7,736 bases of DNA from JAABQT01 sp041488375. Lineage in GTDB: Bacteria > Pseudomonadota > Gammaproteobacteria > Burkholderiales > SG8-39. Location of the stretch: assembly GCA_041488375.1 (NCBI GenBank), contig JBGPPD010000147.1:1-7736 (forward strand). The letters are read 5' to 3'. The notes below the pieces were generated by a model. It was not told the origin of the DNA. It ran no database searches and was given only the letters and a program-made list of their open reading frames with translations. The position numbers were made by a program, and so were the translations under genes. Below are positions 1 through 7,025 of this stretch, in pieces. Positions within the stretch are counted from its first letter, which is position 1, and every line of letters begins with the position of its first letter.

Positions 1-1203
1 GACGCCAACGACGCGCACATCGTCAAGGTGGTGGACTGGCTGTGGCAGTACGCCTTCGAGCAGCGCGCGAGCGACATCCACATCGAGCCCCGGCGCGAGG
101 TCGGGCTGGTGCGCTTCCGCATCGACGGCGTGCTGCACCAGGTGTACCAGATCCCGGCCTCGGTGCTGGCGGCGATGACCAGCCGCATCAAGATCCTCGG
201 CCGCATGGACGTGGTGGAGAAGCGCCGGCCGCAGGACGGCCGCATCAAGACGCGCATGGCCGACGGCGACGAGGTGGAGCTGCGCCTGTCGACGCTGCCC
301 ACCGCCTTCGGCGAGAAGCTGGTGATGCGCATCTTCGATCCCGAGGTGCTGGTGCGCGATTTCCGCGAGCTCGGTTTTTCGGACGACGACAAGGCGCGCT
401 GGAAGGACATGACCGAGCGGCCCAACGGCATCGTGCTGGTCACCGGGCCGACCGGCTCGGGCAAGACCACCACGCTGTACTCGACGCTGAAGAGCCTGGC
501 CACGCCCGAGGTCAACGTCTGCACCATCGAGGACCCGATCGAGATGGTCGAGCCGGCGTTCAACCAGATGCAGGTGCACCAGGCGATCGAGCTCGGGTTC
601 GCCGAGGGCGTGCGCGCGCTGATGCGCCAGGACCCCGACATCATCATGGTGGGCGAGATCCGCGACCTGGAGACCGCGCAGATGGCGGTGCAGGCGGCGC
701 TCACCGGCCACCTGGTCTTGTCCACGCTGCATACCAACGACGCGCCCAGCGCGGTGACGCGGCTGCTCGAGCTGGGGATCGCGCCCTACCTGCTCAACGC
801 CACCTTCAACGGCGTGATGGCGCAGCGGCTGCTGCGCACGCTGTGCCGGCATTGCAAGCAGCCCGTGGAGCTGCACCGCGCCGAGGACCAGGCCGCCTGG
901 GACGCGCTGGTGGCGCCGTTCAAGTCCACGCGTCCGCAACAGGTGTACAAGCCGGTGGGGTGCCTGGAGTGCCGCATGACCGGCTTCATGGGCCGCATCG
1001 GCATCTACGAGACGATGGTGCACACCCCCGCCGTCAAGCAGCTGATCGCGGCCGGCGCGGAGATGGCCAAAGTGCGCGACCAGGCGCTCAAGGAAGGCAT
1101 GAAGCCGCTGCGCGTCAGCGGCGCGATGAAGGTCGCCGCGGGGCTCACCACGGTGGACGAGGTGCTCAAGGTGGCGCCGCCGGTGCGCGAGATCGGCAGC
1201 TAG
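1..1203 (+). CDS. GspE/PilB-family secretion or type IV pilus ATPase, 5' end missing
   Basis: This is the C-terminal 400 residues of a cytoplasmic hexameric ATPase that powers assembly of a type II secretion pseudopilus or a type IV pilus-like fibre. The frame is open from base 1, so the start lies outside the window; the first ATG (28) is internal. Family motifs appear in order: Asp box ASDIHIEP (67-90), Walker A GPTGSGKT (445-468), atypical Walker B DPDIIMVGEIRD (631-666), His box around GHLVLSTLHTND (706-741), and the zinc-binding tetracysteine as two CxxC pairs (844/853 and 961/970). The catalytic core therefore looks complete. The family's N-terminal domain, which in MshE-type members binds cyclic-di-GMP, is not visible. 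No gspF/pilC or pilin gene follows; the next gene, 9 nt downstream, makes and/or degrades cyclic-di-GMP. GspE, PilB and MshE types cannot be separated from this fragment. The presence of the tetracysteine argues against a PilT-type retraction ATPase. Confidence 0.95.
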   Translation, partial: DANDAHIVKVVDWLWQYAFEQRASDIHIEPRREVGLVRFRIDGVLHQVYQIPASVLAAMTSRIKILGRMDVVEKRRPQDGRIKTRMADGDEVELRLSTLPTAFGEKLVMRIFDPEVLVRDFRELGFSDDDKARWKDMTERPNGIVLVTGPTGSGKTTTLYSTLKSLATPEVNVCTIEDPIEMVEPAFNQMQVHQAIELGFAEGVRALMRQDPDIIMVGEIRDLETAQMAVQAALTGHLVLSTLHTNDAPSAVTRLLELGIAPYLLNATFNGVMAQRLLRTLCRHCKQPVELHRAEDQAAWDALVAPFKSTRPQQVYKPVGCLECRMTGFMGRIGIYETMVHTPAVKQLIAAGAEMAKVRDQALKEGMKPLRVSGAMKVAAGLTTVDEVLKVAPPVREIGS

Positions 1204-1212
1204 GCGCGCGGC

Positions 1213-4155
1213 ATGAACTGGAGCGCGCTGATCGAGGCCCTGCTGCTGGTGACGGCGGCGGGGATCGTGTTCGCGGCCTGGATGCACGCGCGCTGGCGCG
1301 ACCGGCGCGCCACGCGCGCATTGCGCGCGAGCGAGGAGCGCTTCCGCAACCTCACCGCGCTGTCGGCCGACTGGTTCTGGGAGACCGACACCGAGCACCG
1401 CATCACCTGGCTCACCGGCGGCCCCAGCGTGCTCGAGTTCTTCGGCTCGGGCCTCGCCTTCGGCCGCCGCCTGTGGGAGCTGCCGGGCGTCGAGCTCGAC
1501 GGCGCGGCGTTCACCGAGCACCTGGAAAAGCTGCGCCTCAGGGTGCCGTTCTTCGACCTGGAACTGGCGCGCGGCGTGGCTGCCGGGGCGCGCCAGTGCC
1601 ACCTGGTGTCGGGCCAGCCGCGCCACGATGCCGCCGGCACCTTCCTCGGCTACCGCGGCGTGGGCCGCGACGTCACCGAGCGGCGCCGCGGCGAGCGCGA
1701 GCTGGCGGCGGCCAAGGAGCGGCTGGAGCTCGCGCTGGAGGGCTCCAACGCCAGCCTGTGGGACACCGACCTGCGCACCGGCAAGGTGTACCTGAGCGAG
1801 GGCTGGGCGGAGTTCCTCGGGCGGCCGCGCGCGCCGACCGTCACCAGCGTCGAGGCGCTGGTGCAGGACGTGCACGAGCAGGACCTGCCGCGCGCCGTGC
1901 GCTTGTCGATGGACGCGGTGAAAGGCGAGCGAGCCGAGTACGCCGAGGAGCATCGCTACCGCGCCGCCGACGGCGAGTGGCGGTGGCTGCTGTCGCGCGG
2001 CAAGGTGTCCGAGCGCGACTCGGCCGGCCGCGCGCTGCGCATGACCGGCATCAACATCGACATCACCGCCCGCAAGCACGCCGAGCAGGCGGTGCGCGAC
2101 GCCGAGGAGCGCTACCGTTCGCTGATCGAGATGGCGCCCGATGCCGTGGTGGTGTACTCGGGCGGCATCATCGAATACGCCAACCCCGCCGCCGCGGGCC
2201 TGGTGGGCCTCGCTTCGGCCAAACCGCTGCTGGGGCGCAACATCGAGGAATTCATCCACCCGCAGGACCTGCCGCGCTTCCGCGAACGCGTGCGCTACCT
2301 CAGCGCCGGGCCCGGCAAGGTCGATCTCGAGGAGCGGCGGTTGCGCCTGCCCGACGGCAGCGAGCTGGTCGTGGAAACGGCGAGCTCCTCCTACCTCGAG
2401 CACGGCCGCCTGGTGATGCAGTCGGTGGTCCGCGACGTCACCGAGCAGCGGCGCGTGCGCGAGGCGCTGGCCGAGCGCGAGCAGCGCTTTCGCGACGTGG
2501 TCGAGGCTTCCGGCGAGTACGTGTGGGAGACCGACACGCAGTGGCGCTACACCTACCTGTCGGAGCGCGTCGAGGCGGTGCTCGGCTACATGCGCGCCGA
2601 CCTGATCGGGCGCCGGCCGCGCGAGTTCATGCCGCTGGGCGAACCGCGCATGCTCGATGAGTTCTTCGACCGCAACGGGCGCGACGGGCAGCCGTTCCGC
2701 GACCTGACGCACCGCTCCATCACCAAGTCGGGCAAGGTGATCTGGCAGCAGGTGAGCGGCATCCCGGTGCGCGACGCGCAGGGCAAGCTCACCGGCTACC
2801 GCGGCACCGGCGCCGACATCACCGCGCGCAAGCAGGCCGAGGAGCGCATCCAGCACCTCGCCACGCGCGACGCGCTCACCGGACTGCCCAACCGCGCGCT
2901 GCTCGCCGATCGCGCCGGCCAGGCGGTGCTCGCCGCCGCGCGCAGCCGCGGCCAGCTGGCGGTGCTGCTGCTCGACCTGGACCGCTTCAAGCTGGTGAAC
3001 GATTCGCTCGGCCACCAGGCGGGCGACGCCCTGCTGCGCGCGGTCGCCGAGCGGCTGCAGAACACGCTGCGGCGCGAGGACACGCTGGCGCGCCTGGGCG
3101 GCGACGAGTTCGTGCTGCTGTGGGACGGGCTGAAGAGCGCGCAGGAGGCGGCGCTGGTGGCGCAGCGCATCCAGTGCATCCTGCAGCGGCCGTTCACCAT
3201 CGAGGGCCGCACGCTCAACGTCACCGCCTCGATCGGCATCGGCATCTACCCGCTCGACGGCCGCGATTTCAGCGGCCTGCTGAAGAGCGCCGACACCGCC
3301 ATGTACCACGCCAAGGACAGCGGCCGCGGGGCTTTCCGCTTCTGCTCGCCCGAGCTCAACGCGCGCGCCGTGGAGCGCCTGACGCTGGAGAGCGACCTGC
3401 GCGGCGCGCTGGCGCGCGGCGAGCTGCTGCTGCACTGGCAGCCGGTGCTGCGCCACGGCGCCATCGTCGGCGCGGAGGCGCTGGTGCGCTGGAACCACCC
3501 GCAGCGCGGGCTGCTCGGGCCGGACGCCTTCATCCCCGCGGCGGAGGAATGCGGACTGATCCGCGGCATCGGCGAATGGACGCTGGAGCACGCGCTGGCG
3601 CAGATCGGCGCCTGGCAGCGCAGCCTGCCGGGCGCGCCGTGGTTCGCGCTCAACGTCTCGGCCCTCGAGCTGGCGCAGGGCGACGCCTACGTGGCGCGGC
3701 TGCGCGACGCGCTCGCCGCCCACGGCGTGCCCGGCGAGCGGCTGGAGCTGGAGGTTACCGAGCGCGTGCTGATGGCGCACCTGCAGGACAACATCGAAAC
3801 GCTCAAGCGCATCGGCGAGCTCGGCGTGCGCCTGGCGATCGACGACTTCGGCACCGGCTATTCCAGCCTCGCCTACCTGCGGCGGCTGCCGATCGACAAG
3901 CTGAAGATCGACCGCGGTTTCCTGCGCGAGCTGGAAACCAGCAGCGGCGACGCGATGATCGTGGAGACCATCGCGGCCATGGCGCACGGCCTGGGGCTGC
4001 AGGTGGCCGCCGAGGGCGTGGAGACCGAGGCGCAGCTGCGCCGCCTGCTGGCGGTCGGCTGCACCGAGTGGCAGGGCCACCACTACAGCCCGCCGCTCGA
4101 GGCGGCGGCGTTCGAGCGGCTGGCGCGGGACGTGCGCGCTGCGGCTGCCGGGTGA
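1213..4155 (+). CDS. Membrane-anchored PAS(x4)-GGDEF-EAL cyclic-di-GMP signalling protein
   Basis: This 980-residue protein probably both makes and breaks down cyclic-di-GMP. Residues about 5-24 form one hydrophobic helix followed by an Arg-rich stretch, so the N-terminus is probably outside and everything else cytoplasmic, with no periplasmic sensor domain. Four PAS/PAC units follow at about 40-160, 168-292, 297-415 and 421-545, each ending in a D(V/I)T motif. The GGDEF domain (about 550-705) has an intact active site GGDEF (629-633) and an upstream inhibitory RxxD (RRED, 620-623). The EAL domain (about 720-970) has EAL (755-757), NVS, EVTE, DDFGTGYSSL, K in DKLKID, EGVE and QG, so both domains look active; the usual NxSxxQ motif reads NVSALE. 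The ATG at 1213 is chosen because it gives the membrane helix directly, although no clear Shine-Dalgarno precedes it. The gene lies 9 nt after the ATPase gene and overlaps the next gene by 4 nt, which suggests one operon. PAS ligands cannot be read from the sequence. Confidence 0.95.
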   Translation: MNWSALIEALLLVTAAGIVFAAWMHARWRDRRATRALRASEERFRNLTALSADWFWETDTEHRITWLTGGPSVLEFFGSGLAFGRRLWELPGVELDGAAFTEHLEKLRLRVPFFDLELARGVAAGARQCHLVSGQPRHDAAGTFLGYRGVGRDVTERRRGERELAAAKERLELALEGSNASLWDTDLRTGKVYLSEGWAEFLGRPRAPTVTSVEALVQDVHEQDLPRAVRLSMDAVKGERAEYAEEHRYRAADGEWRWLLSRGKVSERDSAGRALRMTGINIDITARKHAEQAVRDAEERYRSLIEMAPDAVVVYSGGIIEYANPAAAGLVGLASAKPLLGRNIEEFIHPQDLPRFRERVRYLSAGPGKVDLEERRLRLPDGSELVVETASSSYLEHGRLVMQSVVRDVTEQRRVREALAEREQRFRDVVEASGEYVWETDTQWRYTYLSERVEAVLGYMRADLIGRRPREFMPLGEPRMLDEFFDRNGRDGQPFRDLTHRSITKSGKVIWQQVSGIPVRDAQGKLTGYRGTGADITARKQAEERIQHLATRDALTGLPNRALLADRAGQAVLAAARSRGQLAVLLLDLDRFKLVNDSLGHQAGDALLRAVAERLQNTLRREDTLARLGGDEFVLLWDGLKSAQEAALVAQRIQCILQRPFTIEGRTLNVTASIGIGIYPLDGRDFSGLLKSADTAMYHAKDSGRGAFRFCSPELNARAVERLTLESDLRGALARGELLLHWQPVLRHGAIVGAEALVRWNHPQRGLLGPDAFIPAAEECGLIRGIGEWTLEHALAQIGAWQRSLPGAPWFALNVSALELAQGDAYVARLRDALAAHGVPGERLELEVTERVLMAHLQDNIETLKRIGELGVRLAIDDFGTGYSSLAYLRRLPIDKLKIDRGFLRELETSSGDAMIVETIAAMAHGLGLQVAAEGVETEAQLRRLLAVGCTEWQGHHYSPPLEAAAFERLARDVRAAAAG

Positions 4156-5009
4156 GCGCGGACCTCGACGCGGTTTTCGAGCGCAACTACGCGCTCGTCG
4201 AGCCGCACACCCTGCTGATGAAGGCGCAGGTGCGCTCGATCTTCGACCGGCTGCTCGAAGTGCGCGCGCTGCCCGGCGACTGCGTCGAGTTCGGCGGTTT
4301 TCGCGGCGGCCTGAGCTTGTTCCTCGCGCTGTGCGTGCGCGAGCTGGGGCTGGCCAAGCGCGTGTTCATGCTCGACAGCTTCCAGGGGCTGCCGCAGACC
4401 TACGCGGCCATCGACGGCCCGTTCGAGCGCGGCATGATGGCGAGCGACCTGCCCTCGGTGCTGCGCCTGCGCGCCGCGTTCGGCCTGGACGCGCTGCTCG
4501 AGGTGCGCGCCGGGTGGTTCGAGGAGAGCCTGCAGCAGATGCCGGCGGGGGCGCGGTTCTGCCTCGCGCACTTGGACGCCGACGTCTACGCCAGCACCAG
4601 GACTGCCCTGCAATACGTCGTGCCGCGGCTGGTCGAGGGCGGCGCGCTGGTGCTGGACGATTTCCTGTTCTTCGGCGCCACCGGGGTGATCCGCGCCACC
4701 GAGGAAGTGCTCGGCAAGGACCTGCACCTGCACCTCGGGCCGAAGACCCAGGCCTTCGTGTTTCCGAAGGGCGATCCCTTGCCCGGCCGGCGCGAGCCGG
4801 TCTGGCGCACGCTCGCCGGCAGGCGCTACGACGTGGCGGACCTGCTGCGGCGCGCGGACTACCTGGAGCTGGTCGCCTGGGAGGAAGCCTTCTACCGCGA
4901 CCACGCGCAGTGGTACCGCGGCTACCTGCAGCTCGTCTCCGGGAACCCCGAGGTGCCGCCCGAGAGCCAGCGCATCACCAGCGCCATCGGCATGCTCCGC
5001 CGCAGCTAG
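4152..5009 (+). CDS. TylF/MycF-like SAM-dependent O-methyltransferase with C-terminal extension
   Basis: This predicted cytoplasmic class I methyltransferase (285 residues) would transfer a methyl group from S-adenosylmethionine to a hydroxyl, probably of a sugar. It resembles the macrocin O-methyltransferase (TylF) family: SAM-binding loop CVEFGGFRGGLS (residues 44-55), LDSFQGLP (74-81), LDADVYASTRTAL (141-153) and VLDDF (167-171). By analogy with NovP and MycF, D142, D169 and D170 would bind the divalent metal and D144 would be the general base; all are present. From about residue 195 onward there is an aromatic and Arg-rich tail that I do not recognise as part of the core family. The GTG start at 4152 overlaps the TGA of the PAS-GGDEF-EAL gene (GTGA), implying translational coupling; a later ATG at 4218 is possible but would trim the N-terminus. 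The TAG stop lies in a CTAG shared with the opposing methyltransferase gene. The substrate is unknown. Confidence 0.85.
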   Translation: MSADLDAVFERNYALVEPHTLLMKAQVRSIFDRLLEVRALPGDCVEFGGFRGGLSLFLALCVRELGLAKRVFMLDSFQGLPQTYAAIDGPFERGMMASDLPSVLRLRAAFGLDALLEVRAGWFEESLQQMPAGARFCLAHLDADVYASTRTALQYVVPRLVEGGALVLDDFLFFGATGVIRATEEVLGKDLHLHLGPKTQAFVFPKGDPLPGRREPVWRTLAGRRYDVADLLRRADYLELVAWEEAFYRDHAQWYRGYLQLVSGNPEVPPESQRITSAIGMLRRS

Positions 5010-5827
5010 GCGGCGGGCGGTTGCAGCAGCTGCCGGCGCGCCTCGGGGTCGTGCACCGGCATGTTGGAATAGCGCTCGGCCAGGTCCTTCTGCAGCACGA
5101 TCAGGTTGTGGTGGAAGGCGACGCTGGCGATGCCCGCGTCGAGCCCGGGCGGCGCCGGCGCGAGGAATTCCGGCAGGTTGACGCTGTCGGCCAGGCTCTT
5201 GAACCAATGCATGCAGGAGCGCTCGTAGCCGGGCGTGCCCAGGGGCGCGCCGCCGTAGGAGGGCCAGTAGGAGGTCTGCACGTCCTCGACGACGTAGGTG
5301 CCGCCGTCCTTCAGGTGCGGCCACAGGATGCCGAAGGTCTGGATCTGGTGGGCGTTGACGTGGCTGCCGTCGTCGATGATGAAGTCGAACGGCCCGACCT
5401 CCTGCGCCAGGGCGGTGAGCCTGGGCGAATCCACCTGCGAGCACTGGAACACCTGCACGCGGCCGCCCGACAGGGCGGTCTTGTCGTACAGGTCGATGCC
5501 GGTGATACGGCCGCGCCGGAAATAGCTTTCCCACATGCGCAGCGATTCCCCGCCCAGGGCGCCCTGGTAGCCGCCGACGCCGATCTCCAGGAGGCGCACC
5601 GGCTTGCCGCGCCAGGGGCGCATCAGCGCGGCGTAGACCGGCGTGTAGTCGTGCTCGCCGAATTTGTCGGTGCCGTAGAGGGTGGCGAGCAGGTCCAGGT
5701 CGGCGCCGAGCCAGCCGGCGAGGCGCGCGCAGCGTCGCAGGATGCGCTCCAGGGTGGAGGAGCGCGCCGGGTCCGGGGGCAGGTTGCGCCGCAGGTTGAG
5801 CACCAGGCGGCTGAGGCGGCCGCTCAC
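5006..5827 (-). CDS. MycE-like metal-dependent sugar O-methyltransferase, catalytic domain only
   Basis: This 273-residue predicted methyltransferase matches the catalytic domain of MycE (mycinamicin VI 2''-O-methyltransferase) and relatives such as ElmMIII. Visible motifs are YGTDKFGEHDYTPVY (51-65), SAM loop LLEIGVGGY (79-87), GGESLRMWESYF (92-103), GIDLYDK (110-116), IDDGSH (151-156) and EDVQTSYWP (181-189). By motif alignment with MycE, H156 would be the catalytic base and D153, E181 and D182 the metal site, with spacing matching the family. MycE itself is about 400 residues and carries an extra N-terminal domain; here about 50 residues of basic, poorly recognised sequence precede the catalytic part. 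The start is GTG at 5827, one base after the VWA gene's stop, so translation is probably coupled to that gene; no strong Shine-Dalgarno is seen and the next Met (residue 69) is too far inside. A sugar or polyketide-glycoside acceptor is inferred from the family; the real substrate is unknown. Confidence 0.85.
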   Translation of the reverse strand: MSGRLSRLVLNLRRNLPPDPARSSTLERILRRCARLAGWLGADLDLLATLYGTDKFGEHDYTPVYAALMRPWRGKPVRLLEIGVGGYQGALGGESLRMWESYFRRGRITGIDLYDKTALSGGRVQVFQCSQVDSPRLTALAQEVGPFDFIIDDGSHVNAHQIQTFGILWPHLKDGGTYVVEDVQTSYWPSYGGAPLGTPGYERSCMHWFKSLADSVNLPEFLAPAPPGLDAGIASVAFHHNLIVLQKDLAERYSNMPVHDPEARRQLLQPPAA

Positions 5828-5828
5828 G

Positions 5829-7025
5829 CTACTTCGCCAACGCGCGCATGGCCCGCTCCAGCCCTTGGAGCGTGGTCGGGTACATGCGCTCGTTCATCAG
5901 CTCCTTCATGATCTGGATCGACTGGCGGTAGCCCCAGATCTCCTCCGGCTCGGGGTTGAGCCAGATGCATTTCGAGTAGACCTCGGCGACGCGCTTCACC
6001 CAGACGGCGCCCGGCTCCTCGTTGAAGTACTCGATCGAGCCGCCGGGCTGCAGGATCTCGTAAGGGCTCATGGTCGCGTCGCCGACGAAGATCACTTTGT
6101 AGTCGTGGCCGTACTTGTGCAGGATGTCCCAGGTGCGCGTGCGCTCGGAATGCCGGCGCCGGTTGTCCTTCCACACGAAGTCGTACAGGCAGTTGTGGAA
6201 GTAGTAGAACTCCAGGTGCTTGAACTCGGACTTGGAAGCCGAGAACAGCTCCTCGGCCAGCTTGATGTGGTCGTCCATGGTGCCGCCGATGTCCATGAAC
6301 ATCAGCACCTTCACCGTGTTGTGGCGCTCGGGCCGCATGTGGATGTCGAGGTAGGCCTTGCGCGCCGTCGCGTCGATGGTGTGCTCGAGGTCGAATTCCT
6401 CGGGCGCGCCGTCGCGCGCGAACTTGCGCAGGCGCCGCAGCGCCACCTTGATGTTCCGCGTGCCCAGCTCGACCTGGTCGTCGAGGTTGCGATACTCGCG
6501 CTGGTCCCAGACCTTCACCGCGCTGCGGTTGCGCGACTTGTCCTGGCCGATGCGGATGCCTTCCGGGTTGTAGCCGTAGGCGCCGAAGGGCGAGGTGCCG
6601 CCGGTGCCGATCCATTTCGAGCCGCCCTGGTGGCGGTTCTTCTGCTCCTCCAGGCGCTGCTTGAGCGTCTCCATGAGCTTGTCCCAGCCGCCGAGCGCCT
6701 GGATCTGCTGCTTCTCCTCCTCCGAGAGCGTCAGCTCGACCTGCTTGAGCAGCCACTCCAGGGGAACCTGCGCCTCGATGCCGGGGATGGTCTGCACGCC
6801 GTCCCAGAACTCGGCGAAGGCGCGGTCGAACTTGTCGAAGTTGGCCTCGTCCTTCACCAGCGCGATGCGCGACAGGTAGTAGAAATCGTCCACCGAGGGG
6901 CCGATCACGCCTTTGTCCATCGCCTCCAGCAGCGTCAGGTACTCCTTGAGGGAGACCGGCAGCTTGTGCGACTTCAGCTTGAGGAAGAAATCGATCAGCA
7001 CGGGGCGATTGTAGAATGAAATCAT
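5829..7025 (-). CDS. CoxE-like VWA domain protein (COG3825 type)
   Basis: This 398-residue cytoplasmic protein belongs to the CoxE-like von Willebrand factor A group, whose members usually work with MoxR-type AAA+ ATPases in maturing or remodelling other proteins (known for the CoxD/CoxE and RavA/ViaA types). The N-terminus (FFLKLKSHKLPVSLKEYLTL, residues 13-32), the Gly-rich signature WIGTGGTSPFGAYGYNPEG (138-156) and the VWA domain (about 235-390) are all present. The metal-site motif reads DIGGT (245-249) rather than the standard DxSxS; FVGDATMSPYE (313-323) follows. The ATG at 7025 is preferred over an upstream in-frame ATG at 7058 because GGAAGGAA lies 6 nt before it and family members begin near this point. 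The usual AAA+ gene is not next door: upstream is a divergent NTF2-like gene whose coding region must hold this gene's promoter and leader. Downstream, a MycE-like methyltransferase starts after 1 nt. No membrane segment or signal peptide is seen. Confidence 0.9.
   Translation of the reverse strand: MISFYNRPVLIDFFLKLKSHKLPVSLKEYLTLLEAMDKGVIGPSVDDFYYLSRIALVKDEANFDKFDRAFAEFWDGVQTIPGIEAQVPLEWLLKQVELTLSEEEKQQIQALGGWDKLMETLKQRLEEQKNRHQGGSKWIGTGGTSPFGAYGYNPEGIRIGQDKSRNRSAVKVWDQREYRNLDDQVELGTRNIKVALRRLRKFARDGAPEEFDLEHTIDATARKAYLDIHMRPERHNTVKVLMFMDIGGTMDDHIKLAEELFSASKSEFKHLEFYYFHNCLYDFVWKDNRRRHSERTRTWDILHKYGHDYKVIFVGDATMSPYEILQPGGSIEYFNEEPGAVWVKRVAEVYSKCIWLNPEPEEIWGYRQSIQIMKELMNERMYPTTLQGLERAMRALAK
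7012..7017 (+). promoter_or_regulatory. Possible -10 box for the NTF2-like/PEP-mutase unit
   Basis: TAGAAT matches the sigma-70 -10 consensus TATAAT at five of six positions, in a locally AT-rich patch (about 7008-7025) within very GC-rich DNA. Transcription starting about 7 nt downstream would begin at or next to the ATG at 7024, which fits the absence of any Shine-Dalgarno there and would give a leaderless mRNA. No good -35 box is seen at the right distance (6989-6994 reads AATCGA), so this is only a candidate. The site lies within the first codons of the VWA gene. Confidence 0.3.

Noticed and set aside
1..1203. PilT-type retraction ATPase
   Set aside because: PilT-type proteins lack the two CxxC pairs seen at 844/853 and 961/970.
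42..2660. Very long plus-strand open frame (872 codons) across the ATPase and the PAS region
   Set aside because: It spans two clearly identified genes in another frame and its translation is low-complexity Arg/Ala/Gly/Pro, typical of an out-of-frame shadow in high-GC DNA.
5010..5045. GC-rich partial inverted repeat near the methyltransferase junction as a terminator
   Set aside because: Pairing is imperfect, there is no T-run on either strand, and it lies inside the coding sequence of the minus-strand gene.
4083..5534. Minus-strand open frame of 483 codons across both methyltransferases
   Set aside because: It is out of frame with the MycE-like gene and antisense to the TylF-like gene; no motifs.
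5682..7019. Plus-strand open frame of 445 codons opposite the VWA gene
   Set aside because: It is antisense to a well-supported gene, with Leu/Val/Arg/Ala-rich sequence and no recognisable motif.
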